A stretch of DNA of 64,000 nucleotides, taken from positions 10,927-74,926 of the forward strand of contig NZ_JBQCGW010000126.1 in the NCBI RefSeq assembly GCF_051955275.1, written 5' to 3'. Of this stretch, positions 8,961-17,812 are shown piece after piece. Position 1 is the first letter of the stretch. Every line of letters begins with the position of its first letter. This stretch comes from Pseudobacter sp051955275. Lineage in GTDB: Bacteria > Bacteroidota > Bacteroidia > Chitinophagales > Chitinophagaceae. The translations under genes and the position numbers were made by a program. Under the pieces are notes generated by a model, which made no database searches, was not told the origin of the DNA, and was given only the letters and a program-made list of their open reading frames with translations.

Positions 8961-10469
8961 TTAATGATTGAGTTTTTCTTCCAAAGCTGCTTTCCATCGC
9001 TGGTACAAAGGCTCGTAGTGGCTCAGGCCGGATGGACTTGTAATGCTGATGGGGTGCCGTTTTCCGGACGCGCTTGCCAGGTCCGGGTAAATTCCTGCAC
9101 CAATTCCGGCGCCGATGGCAGCTCCGAAACTTCCATCACCCTCATAGAATTCCACTTCCACCTGGTTGGTTTCCACAAATGCATCGGTGAACACTTCACT
9201 GAGGAAGAGATTGCTTTTTCCTGCACGGACAACAGTAGGATGGATGCCGTTGGCGCGCATGATATCCAGTCCGTAACGGAAAGAGAAAGCGATGCCTTCC
9301 TGCACGGCCCTGATGGTATGGGCAGCAGTGTGCTGGTTGAAATCCAGGTTGAGCAGGTGGCCTCCGATGGTGCGGTTGTTAAGCATACGCTCGGCGCCAT
9401 TGCCGAATGGCAGGGCGATCAATCCCTCCGCACCTTCCGGAACACCGGCTGCTGCATCATTGAGTGCCGCATAACTGAGATTGCTGCCTGCGATATTCCT
9501 GATCCATTTATTGAAGATGCCCACGCCATTGATGCAGAGCAGAATGCCGGTGCGGGTATCCTGATCCGTTTCACCTCCCATGGATTTCGGGATCTGGTGA
9601 TTCACATGTGCGAAGCTGTTGATACGGCTCTGCTGATCATAGGTAAGCTGGTTGCTTACACCGTAGATCACGCCGGAAGTTCCGGCCGTGGTGGCCACTT
9701 CACCGGGGTGAAGCACGTTTAGGGAAAGGGCATTGTTCGGCTGGTCGCCCGACTTATAACCAACGGTGATGCCTGACCGAAGGCCAAGCCTGTCTGCCAC
9801 CGCTGCTTTCAGCTGGCCATGCGGAGCGAATACGGGATGGATCTCCGGGAACATGGACCTGTCGAATCCGAAATAGTTCAGTACATCTTCCGACAGCGAA
9901 TTTGTTTTGAAATCCCAGAAGATGCCCTCGCTGAGTGCTGAAACAGTGGTATTGATCTCACCGGTAAGCTTCATGCTCACGAAGTCTCCGGGCAGCATCA
10001 CATGGCGGATCCTGCTGTAGAGCTCCGGTTCATTATGTTTTACCCAGGCGAGTTTGGCTGCCGTGAAATTACCGGGGGAGTTAAGCAGGTGCGATAAGCA
10101 ATGCGCTTCACCGATGGCTTTGAATGCGGCTTCACCAGTTTCAACAGCGCGGCTGTCGCACCATATAATAGCATTGCGCAGCACATGCTGATTGGCGTCT
10201 ACCAGTACCAGACCGTGCATCTGGTAGGCGATGCCGATGGCGGATATATCTTTCGGATCATAGAGGCCGGTTGCATGGCATTTAAGGATGGCCTGTTTGA
10301 TATTTTCCCACCACTGGTCCGGGCTTTGTTCAGCCCAGCCGGGGTGAAGGGAAATGATATCAGCTTCCGTTTCCGGGTACTGCGCGCTTGCCAGCAAACG
10401 CTGGGTAACAGCATCTACTACCGATACTTTGATAGAGGATGTACCCGTGTCTATTCCGAGGAGGAGCAT
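8961..10469 (-). CDS. xylB: Xylulokinase (FGGY family carbohydrate kinase)
   Basis: 502 residues. It phosphorylates D-xylulose to xylulose 5-phosphate, the entry to the pentose phosphate pathway. The N-terminal phosphate-binding motif LLLGIDTGTSSIKV, the substrate motif QMHGLVLVD, the aspartate of WCDSRA, and the C-terminal ATPase-fold motif RAGKSNLFLSEVF with EGDGSFGAAIGAG are all seen. It is the first gene of the xylB-xylA-symporter-uxuA operon and faces the lacI-type gene across 539 bases. The predicted promoter lies about 190 bases upstream of the start, so the leader is long. Confidence 0.96.
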   Translation of the reverse strand: MLLLGIDTGTSSIKVSVVDAVTQRLLASAQYPETEADIISLHPGWAEQSPDQWWENIKQAILKCHATGLYDPKDISAIGIAYQMHGLVLVDANQHVLRNAIIWCDSRAVETGEAAFKAIGEAHCLSHLLNSPGNFTAAKLAWVKHNEPELYSRIRHVMLPGDFVSMKLTGEINTTVSALSEGIFWDFKTNSLSEDVLNYFGFDRSMFPEIHPVFAPHGQLKAAVADRLGLRSGITVGYKSGDQPNNALSLNVLHPGEVATTAGTSGVIYGVSNQLTYDQQSRINSFAHVNHQIPKSMGGETDQDTRTGILLCINGVGIFNKWIRNIAGSNLSYAALNDAAAGVPEGAEGLIALPFGNGAERMLNNRTIGGHLLNLDFNQHTAAHTIRAVQEGIAFSFRYGLDIMRANGIHPTVVRAGKSNLFLSEVFTDAFVETNQVEVEFYEGDGSFGAAIGAGIGAGIYPDLASASGKRHPISITSPSGLSHYEPLYQRWKAALEEKLNH

Positions 10470-10663
10470 GTGTTCAGGTAATGATTTAGTTTGTTTTGTA
10501 TTGGGGAAGCGATGAAAACTGACAGGTAAGTTTCCCGGACCGTAGTGTTTGAAAAAGTGATCCTGACGAGGTCAGGCAATATGGAGGTCATTTTCTTCAT
10601 ACAGCAATTTGGTGGCGAAGCGGGCCTGGCCCCTGAAAGCAATCGTTCAATTACATCGCAAAA

Positions 10664-10695
10664 CGAATATAGGATTCTTTTTGAAAAATTGCAAC
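10664..10695 (-). promoter_or_regulatory. Predicted xylB operon promoter with -33 inside the operator
   Basis: On the minus strand the -7-like box is TATATTCG (10664-10671), one mismatch from the Bacteroidetes consensus TAnnTTTG. A TTG (10692-10694) lies 20 bases upstream, the usual spacing for the -33 box. The TTG is part of the LacI-type operator, so a bound repressor would block sigma contact. This is inference from consensus and geometry. Confidence 0.55.
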
Positions 10696-10704
10696 CGATT
10701 GCAA
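10689..10704. promoter_or_regulatory. LacI-family operator O1 (xylB side)
   Basis: The sequence TTGCAACCGATTGCAA contains TGCAACC/GATTGCA, a near-perfect palindrome around a central CG with one mismatched pair. This is the classic form of LacI/GalR-family operators. The same 14-base core recurs at 10993-11006 beside the regulator gene, which makes chance unlikely. Confidence 0.8.
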
Positions 10705-10992
10705 TTTTTTTAAAAGAATTCCTGTAATTTAATTGCCAGAATGGGAGCTGCAACGGATGCCGTCTCTTAAAACTGCCACCACAGCCAGGTTGCCGGGCTT
10801 TGCAACCTGCATTGAACGAAGCGGGTTCCGTAACCGGGTTCCCCCGCCGGGCTAACCATGGAACTGGTTCCATGGGCGATAGCTGTGCAAACATCCGGTA
10901 TCCTTGCAAATGGCGCAGCTGCTGGATCCCAGCCAATGACTGTTCAGAAAAAAAAGAAATCTTTGCAATTCAATTTTTTTTATTGATTTTTA

Positions 10993-11006
10993 TGCAACCG
11001 ATTGCA
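10993..11006. promoter_or_regulatory. LacI-family operator O2 (autoregulatory, next to the regulator start)
   Basis: TGCAACCGATTGCA, identical to the core of O1, ends two bases before the ATG at 11009. Binding here would block transcription start or elongation, and would overlap the ribosome-binding zone of the mRNA. It probably controls the whole plus-strand glycoside hydrolase operon. Confidence 0.8.
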
Positions 11007-11008
11007 AC

Positions 11009-12037
11009 ATGAAAGCCAAAAAAGACGTTACCATCTATGATATTGCCCAGAAACTGGAACTGAGCTCCACCACCGTGAGCCGGGCCCTGAAGGATCATCC
11101 TGCCATCAATAAACATACTCGCAGGAAGGTGCAACAGGCCGCCAAAGAAATGGGCTACCGCGCAAACACCTTTGCCAGCAACCTCCGCCAGCAGAAGACA
11201 ATGACCATCGGCGTGATGGTTCATGAGCTCAATTCAAACTTCATCACTTCCGTACTGGCAGGCATCGAACAGGTGACCACCGAAGCAGGGTACGACCTCC
11301 TCATCGCCCACTCATCAGAAAGCTATAAGAAAGAAGCGGCCAACGCCATGAACTTTTTCCACAAACGCGTGGACGGACTCATCGCCTCCCTTTCTTTCGA
11401 TACCGAAGGGCTGGACCATTTCAAACCATTCGAGGAAAAGAATATCCCCGTGATCTTTTTCGACCGGGTGGAAGAGAACAGTGAAAGCACCAAGGTGATC
11501 ATCGATAATTACAAGTGCGGTTACCAGGCCACGGAACACCTGATCCAGCAGGGATGCAGGAATATCGTACTGGTTACCGCCAACCTGAAAAGGAACGTGT
11601 ACGCCCAGCGCCATAAGGGATACTCAGACGCCCTCTATGATAATGGCATCACATACAACAAAGAGCATGTGCTCATCAAAGACCTCAGTGAACAGTGCGG
11701 CGTGGAAGCAGCCATGCAGATCCTGAAGATGAAACCCATGCCCGACGGGGTTTTCATCACTAACGACTTCTCCGCGGCAGTGTGTATGCAAACACTGAAG
11801 GAGAAAGGCATCCGCATTCCGCAGGATATTGCTATCGTGGGTTTCAATAACGATGCGATTGGCAAGATCGTGGAACCGCGATTGACAACTATTCATTACC
11901 CTGGCATCGATATGGGTGAGATCGCTGCACGCAATCTCATCAATCACCTGCAGGGGCATTCGGATATCCGGCATACGCAAACCATTGTGGTGCGATCTGA
12001 ACTGATCATCCGGCAATCCTCTGTGAGACGAACCTAA
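11009..12037 (+). CDS. LacI/GalR-family transcriptional regulator of the xylan locus
   Basis: 342 residues. The N-terminal helix-turn-helix is at about residues 6-50 (VTIYDIAQKLELSSTTVSRAL, then KEMGYRANTFASNLR as the hinge). The periplasmic-binding-protein-like effector domain follows (TIGVMVHELNSNFITSVLAG, PVIFFDRV, DGVFITNDFSAAV, IVGFNNDAIG, LTTIHYPG). It is the first gene of the plus-strand operon; GH67 starts 34 bases downstream. The two TGCAACCGATTGCA operators flanking its promoter region are the expected targets. The effector is not visible; xylose, a xylo-oligosaccharide or a uronate are candidates. Confidence 0.95.
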   Translation: MKAKKDVTIYDIAQKLELSSTTVSRALKDHPAINKHTRRKVQQAAKEMGYRANTFASNLRQQKTMTIGVMVHELNSNFITSVLAGIEQVTTEAGYDLLIAHSSESYKKEAANAMNFFHKRVDGLIASLSFDTEGLDHFKPFEEKNIPVIFFDRVEENSESTKVIIDNYKCGYQATEHLIQQGCRNIVLVTANLKRNVYAQRHKGYSDALYDNGITYNKEHVLIKDLSEQCGVEAAMQILKMKPMPDGVFITNDFSAAVCMQTLKEKGIRIPQDIAIVGFNNDAIGKIVEPRLTTIHYPGIDMGEIAARNLINHLQGHSDIRHTQTIVVRSELIIRQSSVRRT

Positions 12038-12071
12038 AACAAGGTCATAAACTCCGAACCGACTGCTGCTT

Positions 12072-14168
12072 ATGAAACGATTTGCTTTTATCCTCGCCAT
12101 TTTCTCCGCTGTCTGCTGCCAGGCAGAAACCGGTTATGAGCTCTGGCTCCGCTACCAGCCTGTATCCAATGCGCCGTATGCAACGCAATGCAAACAGGTA
12201 TTGCGTTCCCTGCAAGTCTACGGAACATCCCCTACGCTCACAGCAGCCAGCACAGAATTGAAAAATGGATTGAAAGGCCTGCTCGGCATCTCCCTCCCGC
12301 TTGGCAGCAACGGGTCAGTTGTATTGGCCAGGCCCGAAAATATTCCCTCTATCACTCCCGCCATTAAAGAAAAACTTGCAAAAGCAGGCAGGGAAGGTTA
12401 CATTATTTATACCACCACCATCAATGGCAGCAAAAAAACGCTCATTTCCGGAAACACAGATCAGGCAATACTTTACGGAGTATTTCATTTATTAAGACTG
12501 GTGCAGACAGCGCAACCCGTCCACTCACTCGATTTACTTTCCGTACCACGCAGTCCATTGCGCTTACTCAATCACTGGGACAATCTCAATCGGACTATCG
12601 AAAGAGGTTATGCAGGCTTCTCCCTCTGGCAGTGGAACAATCTGCCGGGTTATGTAGACCAGCGGATCATCGATTACGCGCGCGCCAATGCCAGTATCGG
12701 CATCAACGGAACGGTGCTAACTAACGTGAACGCCAATGCGCTGATCTTAACCCAGGAATACCTGCTGAAAGTAAAAGCCCTGGCAGATGTGTTCCGTATT
12801 TACGGCATAAAAACCTATCTCACGGCCCGCTTCAGCGCACCGATAGAAAATGGCGGCCTGAAAACTGCTGACCCGCTGGATCCCACAGTCAGAAACTGGT
12901 GGAAACAGAAAGTGGATTCCATTTATCAACTCATTCCGGATTTCGGCGGCTTCCTGGTGAAAGCCAATAGCGAAGGGCAACCCGGGCCGCAGGATTATGA
13001 CCGCAACCATGCCGATGGCGCCAATATGCTGGCAGAAGCAATAGCACCACATAAAGGCATCGTGATGTGGCGGGCCTTTGTATACAGTCATACATCGGAC
13101 GACCGTTTCAAACAGGCTTATGAAGAGTTCAAGCCACTCGACAATAAATTCAGCTCCAATGTACTGGTACAGGTGAAGAACGGACCTATCGATTTTCAAC
13201 CCCGCGAGCCCTTCTCCCCCCTCTTCGGAGCCATGCCAGGCACTCCCATGATGATGGAGTTCCAGCTCACACAGGAATATCTTGGACAAAGCACCCACCT
13301 GGTGTATGAAGCCCCCTTATTCAAAGAAGTACTGGATGCAGACACATACACTAAAGGGAAAGGATCTCCTGTAAGCAGCACCCTCAGCGGGTTTGCCGCT
13401 GTAGCCAATATCGGCAACGATATGAACTGGTGCGGCCATCTCTTTGCACAGAGCAACTGGTATGCTTTCGGCCGTCTCAGCTGGGATCATCAGCTCAGCA
13501 GCGAAGCCATTGCCACAGAGTGGATCAGGCAGACCTTCACCAATGATCCGGCCTTTGTGAAACCCGTACTCCATATTATGATGCGCTCGCGCGAACTGAT
13601 GGTGAATTACATGACACCACTGGGCCTTACGCATATCATGTATAACGGCCATCATTACGGACCGATGCCCTGGGGCAATACCCTTGGCCGGCCGGACTGG
13701 AATCCCGTGTACTATCACAAGGCAGACAGTGTTGGTATAGGTTTCAACAGGACCAGCACTGGCAGTAATGCATTATCACAATACGCAGCACCGGTACGTC
13801 AGCAGTTTGAGAATATCAATACCTGTCCTGATGATTACCTGCTCTGGTTCCACCATGCCAGTTGGGACCACCGCATGCAATCCGGCAGGAACTTATGGGA
13901 CGAACTTTGCTACCGTTATCATTCCGCTACAGATTCTGTGCGGCAGATGCAACAGCAGTGGAATGCACTGCAACGCTTCGTGGATACCGAAAGATTCCGG
14001 CATGTACAGCAGATGCTGGCTATACAGGCTTCCGAAGCAGCCTGGTGGCGCGATGCCTGCCTGCTTTATTTTCAGACTTTCAGCCGGAAACCATTTCCCA
14101 CGGGTTATGAAAAACCAGCACATTCATTGGAGTATTACAAGAACCTTCACTTTCAGTTGACGTATTGA
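12072..14168 (+). CDS. Alpha-glucuronidase, glycoside hydrolase family 67
   Basis: 698 residues with a signal peptide (MKRFAFILAIFSAVCCQA). GH67 removes (4-O-methyl-)D-glucuronic acid from the non-reducing end of short glucuronoxylo-oligosaccharides. Hallmarks are RLLNHWDNLNRTIERGYAG and KANSEGQPGPQDYDRNHADG, where E301 is the probable general acid. Downstream D374 (NGPIDFQ) and E402 (QLTQEYLG) probably supply the base pair known in the family. The C-terminal MQSGRNLWDELCYRY matches the family's third domain. It lies between the regulator (34 bases) and GH115 (22 bases) and probably acts in the periplasm. The common symbol for the family is aguA. Confidence 0.97.
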   Translation: MKRFAFILAIFSAVCCQAETGYELWLRYQPVSNAPYATQCKQVLRSLQVYGTSPTLTAASTELKNGLKGLLGISLPLGSNGSVVLARPENIPSITPAIKEKLAKAGREGYIIYTTTINGSKKTLISGNTDQAILYGVFHLLRLVQTAQPVHSLDLLSVPRSPLRLLNHWDNLNRTIERGYAGFSLWQWNNLPGYVDQRIIDYARANASIGINGTVLTNVNANALILTQEYLLKVKALADVFRIYGIKTYLTARFSAPIENGGLKTADPLDPTVRNWWKQKVDSIYQLIPDFGGFLVKANSEGQPGPQDYDRNHADGANMLAEAIAPHKGIVMWRAFVYSHTSDDRFKQAYEEFKPLDNKFSSNVLVQVKNGPIDFQPREPFSPLFGAMPGTPMMMEFQLTQEYLGQSTHLVYEAPLFKEVLDADTYTKGKGSPVSSTLSGFAAVANIGNDMNWCGHLFAQSNWYAFGRLSWDHQLSSEAIATEWIRQTFTNDPAFVKPVLHIMMRSRELMVNYMTPLGLTHIMYNGHHYGPMPWGNTLGRPDWNPVYYHKADSVGIGFNRTSTGSNALSQYAAPVRQQFENINTCPDDYLLWFHHASWDHRMQSGRNLWDELCYRYHSATDSVRQMQQQWNALQRFVDTERFRHVQQMLAIQASEAAWWRDACLLYFQTFSRKPFPTGYEKPAHSLEYYKNLHFQLTY

Positions 14169-14190
14169 GCAATGATCTAATTCAGTCATT

Positions 14191-16731
14191 TTGAAGCTAC
14201 TTATTTCACATATCATTCTCTCTGCCGCACTGGTGCTTATTTTCAGCCCGGGACACACACAGTCCATTGTAGCGGCAAACCCAGGTGCAACTACTTTCAG
14301 CCTGAAAAACGCGAGCATCTATGTGGAAAAAAAGGATCACCCGGTAGTTCAGAAGGCCGCTCAATTATTACAGGACGATATTCAACTCGTCACAGGAAAA
14401 AAGCCGCCTCTTACACATACTGCAACCGGTAAGCCCCTGATCATTATTGGCAGTGCGGACAAATCCGCCATCATCAGAAAGCTGGCTGCACAAAAGAAAC
14501 TTTCCCTTTCCGCTGTAGATAATCGCTGGGAAGCTTTTCACATCAGTAATCTTTCCAACACCAATACTCTTGTGATCACCGGCAGCGATGCCAGAGGCAC
14601 GGCATTCGGTGTACTGGAATTCAGCAAACATATCGGCGTATCTCCCTGGTACTGGTGGGCCGATGTACCGGTGGTTAAGAAGAAAGAAATACATATCAAC
14701 AGAAATATCAGCATCATAGACAGCCCACTGGTGAAGTACCGCGGCATTTTTCTGAACGATGAAGCACCTGCACTCAGCAACTGGAGCCGCATGCATTTCG
14801 GTGGTTTCCGTTATGGTTTCTATGAAAAGGTCTTTGAGCTGATGCTTCGCCTCAAAGCAAACTATATCTGGCCGGCCATGTGGGGCAATGCATTTTATGA
14901 TGACGACAGTCTAAATATCAAAATGGCAGAACAGTATGCCATCGTGATCGGTACCAGTCATCATGAACCGCTGATGCGCGCACACGACGAGTGGAGACGA
15001 TATGGACAGGGCAGGCTCTGGAACTACGACAGCAGCGCTGTTGCTTTACGTGATTTCTGGCGAACAGGCCTGCAACGCGCCTCCAATGAAAAGCTGGTCA
15101 CGCTGGGCATGCGTGGCGACGGTGATGAGCCCATGAGCCAGGAGACCGCCACCAGCCTGCTGGAGCGCATTATAGCAGACCAGCGTACGATCATTGAAGA
15201 AGTGACCGGCAAAAAAGCCAATCAGACACCACAACTCTGGGCGCTCTATAAAGAAGTGCAGGACTACTATGATAAAGGAATGCGGGTACCCGACGACGTT
15301 ACCCTGCTGCTCTGCGATGACAACTGGGGCAATATCCGGAGACTTCCGCGTCCGGGCAGCCAGCCACGCAAAGGAGGTTATGGCATCTACTATCATTTCG
15401 ATTATGTGGGCGGTCCCCGCAATTACAAATGGATCAATACCAATCCACTCCCCCGCGTTTGGGAGCAGATGCACCTGGCCTGGGAACATGATGTAAAACA
15501 GATCTGGATCGTGAACGTGGGTGATCTCAAACCCATGGAACTGCCCATTTCCTTTTTCCTGGATTATGCCTGGAACCCAACCCGGATCAGTGCTTCAGCC
15601 ATCCAGGATTATACAGCGCAATGGGCCGCACAACAGTTCGGGGATACATACAAAAAAGATATTGCACAGCTGCTCGCAGGTTATGCAAAGGTCCTCGGCC
15701 GTTGCAAACCGGAGCTGTTAAATGCCCAGACCTATTCTCTTTTCAGGGAATGGAAATCCATAGTGGATGAAACGCAGCAACTGCGGGAACTGGCAGATGA
15801 TATTGCCACTAAAATTCCAGCAGACTATCATAACGCATATTTCCAGTTGGTTCATCATCCTGTACTGGCGGTGAATAATCTCTATGAAATGTATTATTAT
15901 ACTGCGCTCAACCAAAATGCCCTGTCGAGAAAATGGAAACAGGCAAACCAATATGCAGACAGCGTGAAACTTAAATATGAAACAGATTCCCTGATCTCCG
16001 TTCAGTATCACCAGCTCAACAATGGCAAGTGGAACCATATGATGAGCCAGACACATATCGGTTATACCAACTGGCAGCAGCCTCTCGCCAACAAAATGCC
16101 CTTGGTTGGTTACCTCAACACAGCAGATGCTCTGCCCGGTGAACCCATTGACACTATCGGCTATTCCGCAGCCAGCATGATTCCCAGGGAAAGAAAAGAC
16201 AATTGTTTCTTCCAGTTCTCCGATTACGTGAGCATGAGCGCTGCACATTATACAAGCGCCGTCAACAGCAATGGTATCAGCTGGACCATTCTCCCTGACC
16301 ATGGCCGCACCGGCGATGCCATCACCGCTTTTCCAGTGACGGCCCCCAGGCAGCAGCCCGGCAACAATTCCCCCAGACTCAGTTATGATTTCTATATCAG
16401 CAAGGCGGACAGCTTCGATCTTGCTGTTTACTGCTCTCCCACGCTCAACATCTATCATGATGCTGAAGGCCTGCAGTTTGCCATCTCCATCGATGAAGAA
16501 ATACCGGAACTGATCTCACTGAACAAAAATGACAATAACCCAAAAAACTGGAATAACTGGGTAGCCAACAATATCATTATCAGATCAACCAAAAGATATA
16601 TCGGTCAACCGGGCAGGCATACCCTTCATTTCTGGATGGTGGACCCTGCGGTGGTTTTGCAGAAACTGGAATTATATTCCGGCAATGCAGTTCCCGGTTA
16701 TCTTGGTTTTCCTGAAACACTAAAACGCTAA
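14191..16731 (+). CDS. Xylan alpha-1,2-glucuronidase, glycoside hydrolase family 115
   Basis: 846 residues. GH115 releases (methyl)glucuronate from internal as well as terminal xylose units of glucuronoxylan. Motifs seen: GIFLNDEAPALSNW (about 185-199), YIWPAMWGNAF (225-235), GTSHHEPLMRAHDEW (254-268), GMRGDGDEPMS (306-316), CDDNWGNIRRLP (375-386), then a C-terminal beta-rich domain. Acidic residues in the GDGDE and YKEV segments are the likely catalytic region. The only workable start is TTG at 14191, giving a clean signal peptide (MKLLISHIILSAALVLIFSP). No in-frame ATG lies between it and the preceding stop. It follows GH67 by 22 bases. Confidence 0.95.
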   Translation: MKLLISHIILSAALVLIFSPGHTQSIVAANPGATTFSLKNASIYVEKKDHPVVQKAAQLLQDDIQLVTGKKPPLTHTATGKPLIIIGSADKSAIIRKLAAQKKLSLSAVDNRWEAFHISNLSNTNTLVITGSDARGTAFGVLEFSKHIGVSPWYWWADVPVVKKKEIHINRNISIIDSPLVKYRGIFLNDEAPALSNWSRMHFGGFRYGFYEKVFELMLRLKANYIWPAMWGNAFYDDDSLNIKMAEQYAIVIGTSHHEPLMRAHDEWRRYGQGRLWNYDSSAVALRDFWRTGLQRASNEKLVTLGMRGDGDEPMSQETATSLLERIIADQRTIIEEVTGKKANQTPQLWALYKEVQDYYDKGMRVPDDVTLLLCDDNWGNIRRLPRPGSQPRKGGYGIYYHFDYVGGPRNYKWINTNPLPRVWEQMHLAWEHDVKQIWIVNVGDLKPMELPISFFLDYAWNPTRISASAIQDYTAQWAAQQFGDTYKKDIAQLLAGYAKVLGRCKPELLNAQTYSLFREWKSIVDETQQLRELADDIATKIPADYHNAYFQLVHHPVLAVNNLYEMYYYTALNQNALSRKWKQANQYADSVKLKYETDSLISVQYHQLNNGKWNHMMSQTHIGYTNWQQPLANKMPLVGYLNTADALPGEPIDTIGYSAASMIPRERKDNCFFQFSDYVSMSAAHYTSAVNSNGISWTILPDHGRTGDAITAFPVTAPRQQPGNNSPRLSYDFYISKADSFDLAVYCSPTLNIYHDAEGLQFAISIDEEIPELISLNKNDNNPKNWNNWVANNIIIRSTKRYIGQPGRHTLHFWMVDPAVVLQKLELYSGNAVPGYLGFPETLKR

Positions 16732-16743
16732 AAAACAGTAACG

Positions 16744-17808
16744 ATGCAAATGAATATTTTCTGCCTTTCCTTTGCCACAGTGCTTGCAGCCTGTGTTTCA
16801 GCACCTGCCGCCCAGGCACAACGTGGCACATTGAAAAAGGAGCCCGTCTCCCAGCCACTGATCACCAAAAGATTCACAGCAGACCCATCTGCGCATGTAT
16901 TCAGAGGAAGGATCTTCCTTTATCCCTCCCATGATATCGAAGCAGGTGTAAAAGAAAATGATAACGGGGATCATTTCGACATGAAGGATTACCGGATCTA
17001 TTCCATGTCGGATGTGGAAGGCAAAGTGAAAGATCATGGAGTGGCGCTCTCAGTGAAAGATATTCCCTGGGCCGGCCGCCAGCTCTGGGCGCCGGATGCT
17101 GCTTATAAAGATGGCATGTACTATCTCTACTTTCCTTTGAAAGACAAACAGGATATTTTCCGTATCGGCGTAGCCAGCAGTAAAAAACCACAGGGTCCGT
17201 TCAAGCCTGAGCCAGCACCCATTCCCGGCAGCTACAGCATCGATCCCTGCGTATTCCGTGATGCTAACGGTGATCATTATATGTACTTCGGAGGTATCTG
17301 GGGCGGGCAATTGCAACGCTGGAAGAACGGCATATACGATAGCACAGCCCCTAATCCCAAACCAGGCGACACAGCCCTGCTGCCCCGGGTTGCCAAACTC
17401 AGTGCCGATATGAAATCATTTGCTGAGCCCGTGCGTGAAGTGCAGCTCCTGGATGAACAAGGCAAGCCCTTCATGGAAGACAATAACGGCAAACGTTTTT
17501 TTGAAGCTGCCTGGGTACATTACTATAACGGTAAATATTATTTCTCCTACAGTACCGGGGACACACATAATATCTGTTATGCCACCGGCGATAATCCTTA
17601 TGGTCCGTTCACCTATAAAGGCGTATTGCTGGAACCCGTGGAAGGCTGGACCAACCACCATTCCATAGTGCTCTTCAACGGACAGTGGTACCTGTTCTAT
17701 CATGATGTGCAGATCTCCGGAAAGACCCATCTGCGCAATGTGAAGGTGACCGAGCTCTACTATAATGAAGATGGCACCATTAAAAAAATAAACGCATATA
17801 AAAACTGA
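16744..17808 (+). CDS. Glycoside hydrolase family 43 (arabinofuranosidase/beta-xylosidase type)
   Basis: 354 residues with a signal peptide ending near PAAQAQ. The single five-bladed beta-propeller domain shows the three GH43 acids: D47 (FTADPSAHVF, base), D167 (YSIDPCVF, pKa modulator) and E254 (FFEAAWVH, acid). RQLWAPDAAYKDGMYYLYF is also typical. There is no appended carbohydrate-binding module. In this operon it probably removes arabinose side groups or xylose from xylo-oligosaccharides; subfamily and exact specificity cannot be set here. It starts 12 bases after GH115 and ends 4 bases before GH3. Confidence 0.93.
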   Translation: MQMNIFCLSFATVLAACVSAPAAQAQRGTLKKEPVSQPLITKRFTADPSAHVFRGRIFLYPSHDIEAGVKENDNGDHFDMKDYRIYSMSDVEGKVKDHGVALSVKDIPWAGRQLWAPDAAYKDGMYYLYFPLKDKQDIFRIGVASSKKPQGPFKPEPAPIPGSYSIDPCVFRDANGDHYMYFGGIWGGQLQRWKNGIYDSTAPNPKPGDTALLPRVAKLSADMKSFAEPVREVQLLDEQGKPFMEDNNGKRFFEAAWVHYYNGKYYFSYSTGDTHNICYATGDNPYGPFTYKGVLLEPVEGWTNHHSIVLFNGQWYLFYHDVQISGKTHLRNVKVTELYYNEDGTIKKINAYKN

Positions 17809-17812
17809 TCCA

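Larger units (their letters stand above)
10470..11008. other. Divergent control region between xylB and the lacI-type regulator
   Basis: This 539-base region has no convincing gene; an open frame on the minus strand (10451-10936) has no family features and overlaps xylB. It holds two LacI-type operators (10690-10703 and 10993-11006), the predicted xylB promoter (10664-10694), and several single TTGCAA half sites (for example near 10795, 10904 and 10972). The segment 10720-10940 shows no further element I can support. Confidence 0.7.

Noticed and set aside
8859..9722. Open frame of 287 codons on the plus strand opposite xylB
   Set aside because: It is antisense to a certain gene; its length follows from codon bias of xylB, and it has no domain.
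10451..10936. Open frame of 161 codons on the minus strand upstream of xylB
   Set aside because: It crosses the operator and promoter, has no recognisable domain and overlaps the xylB start.
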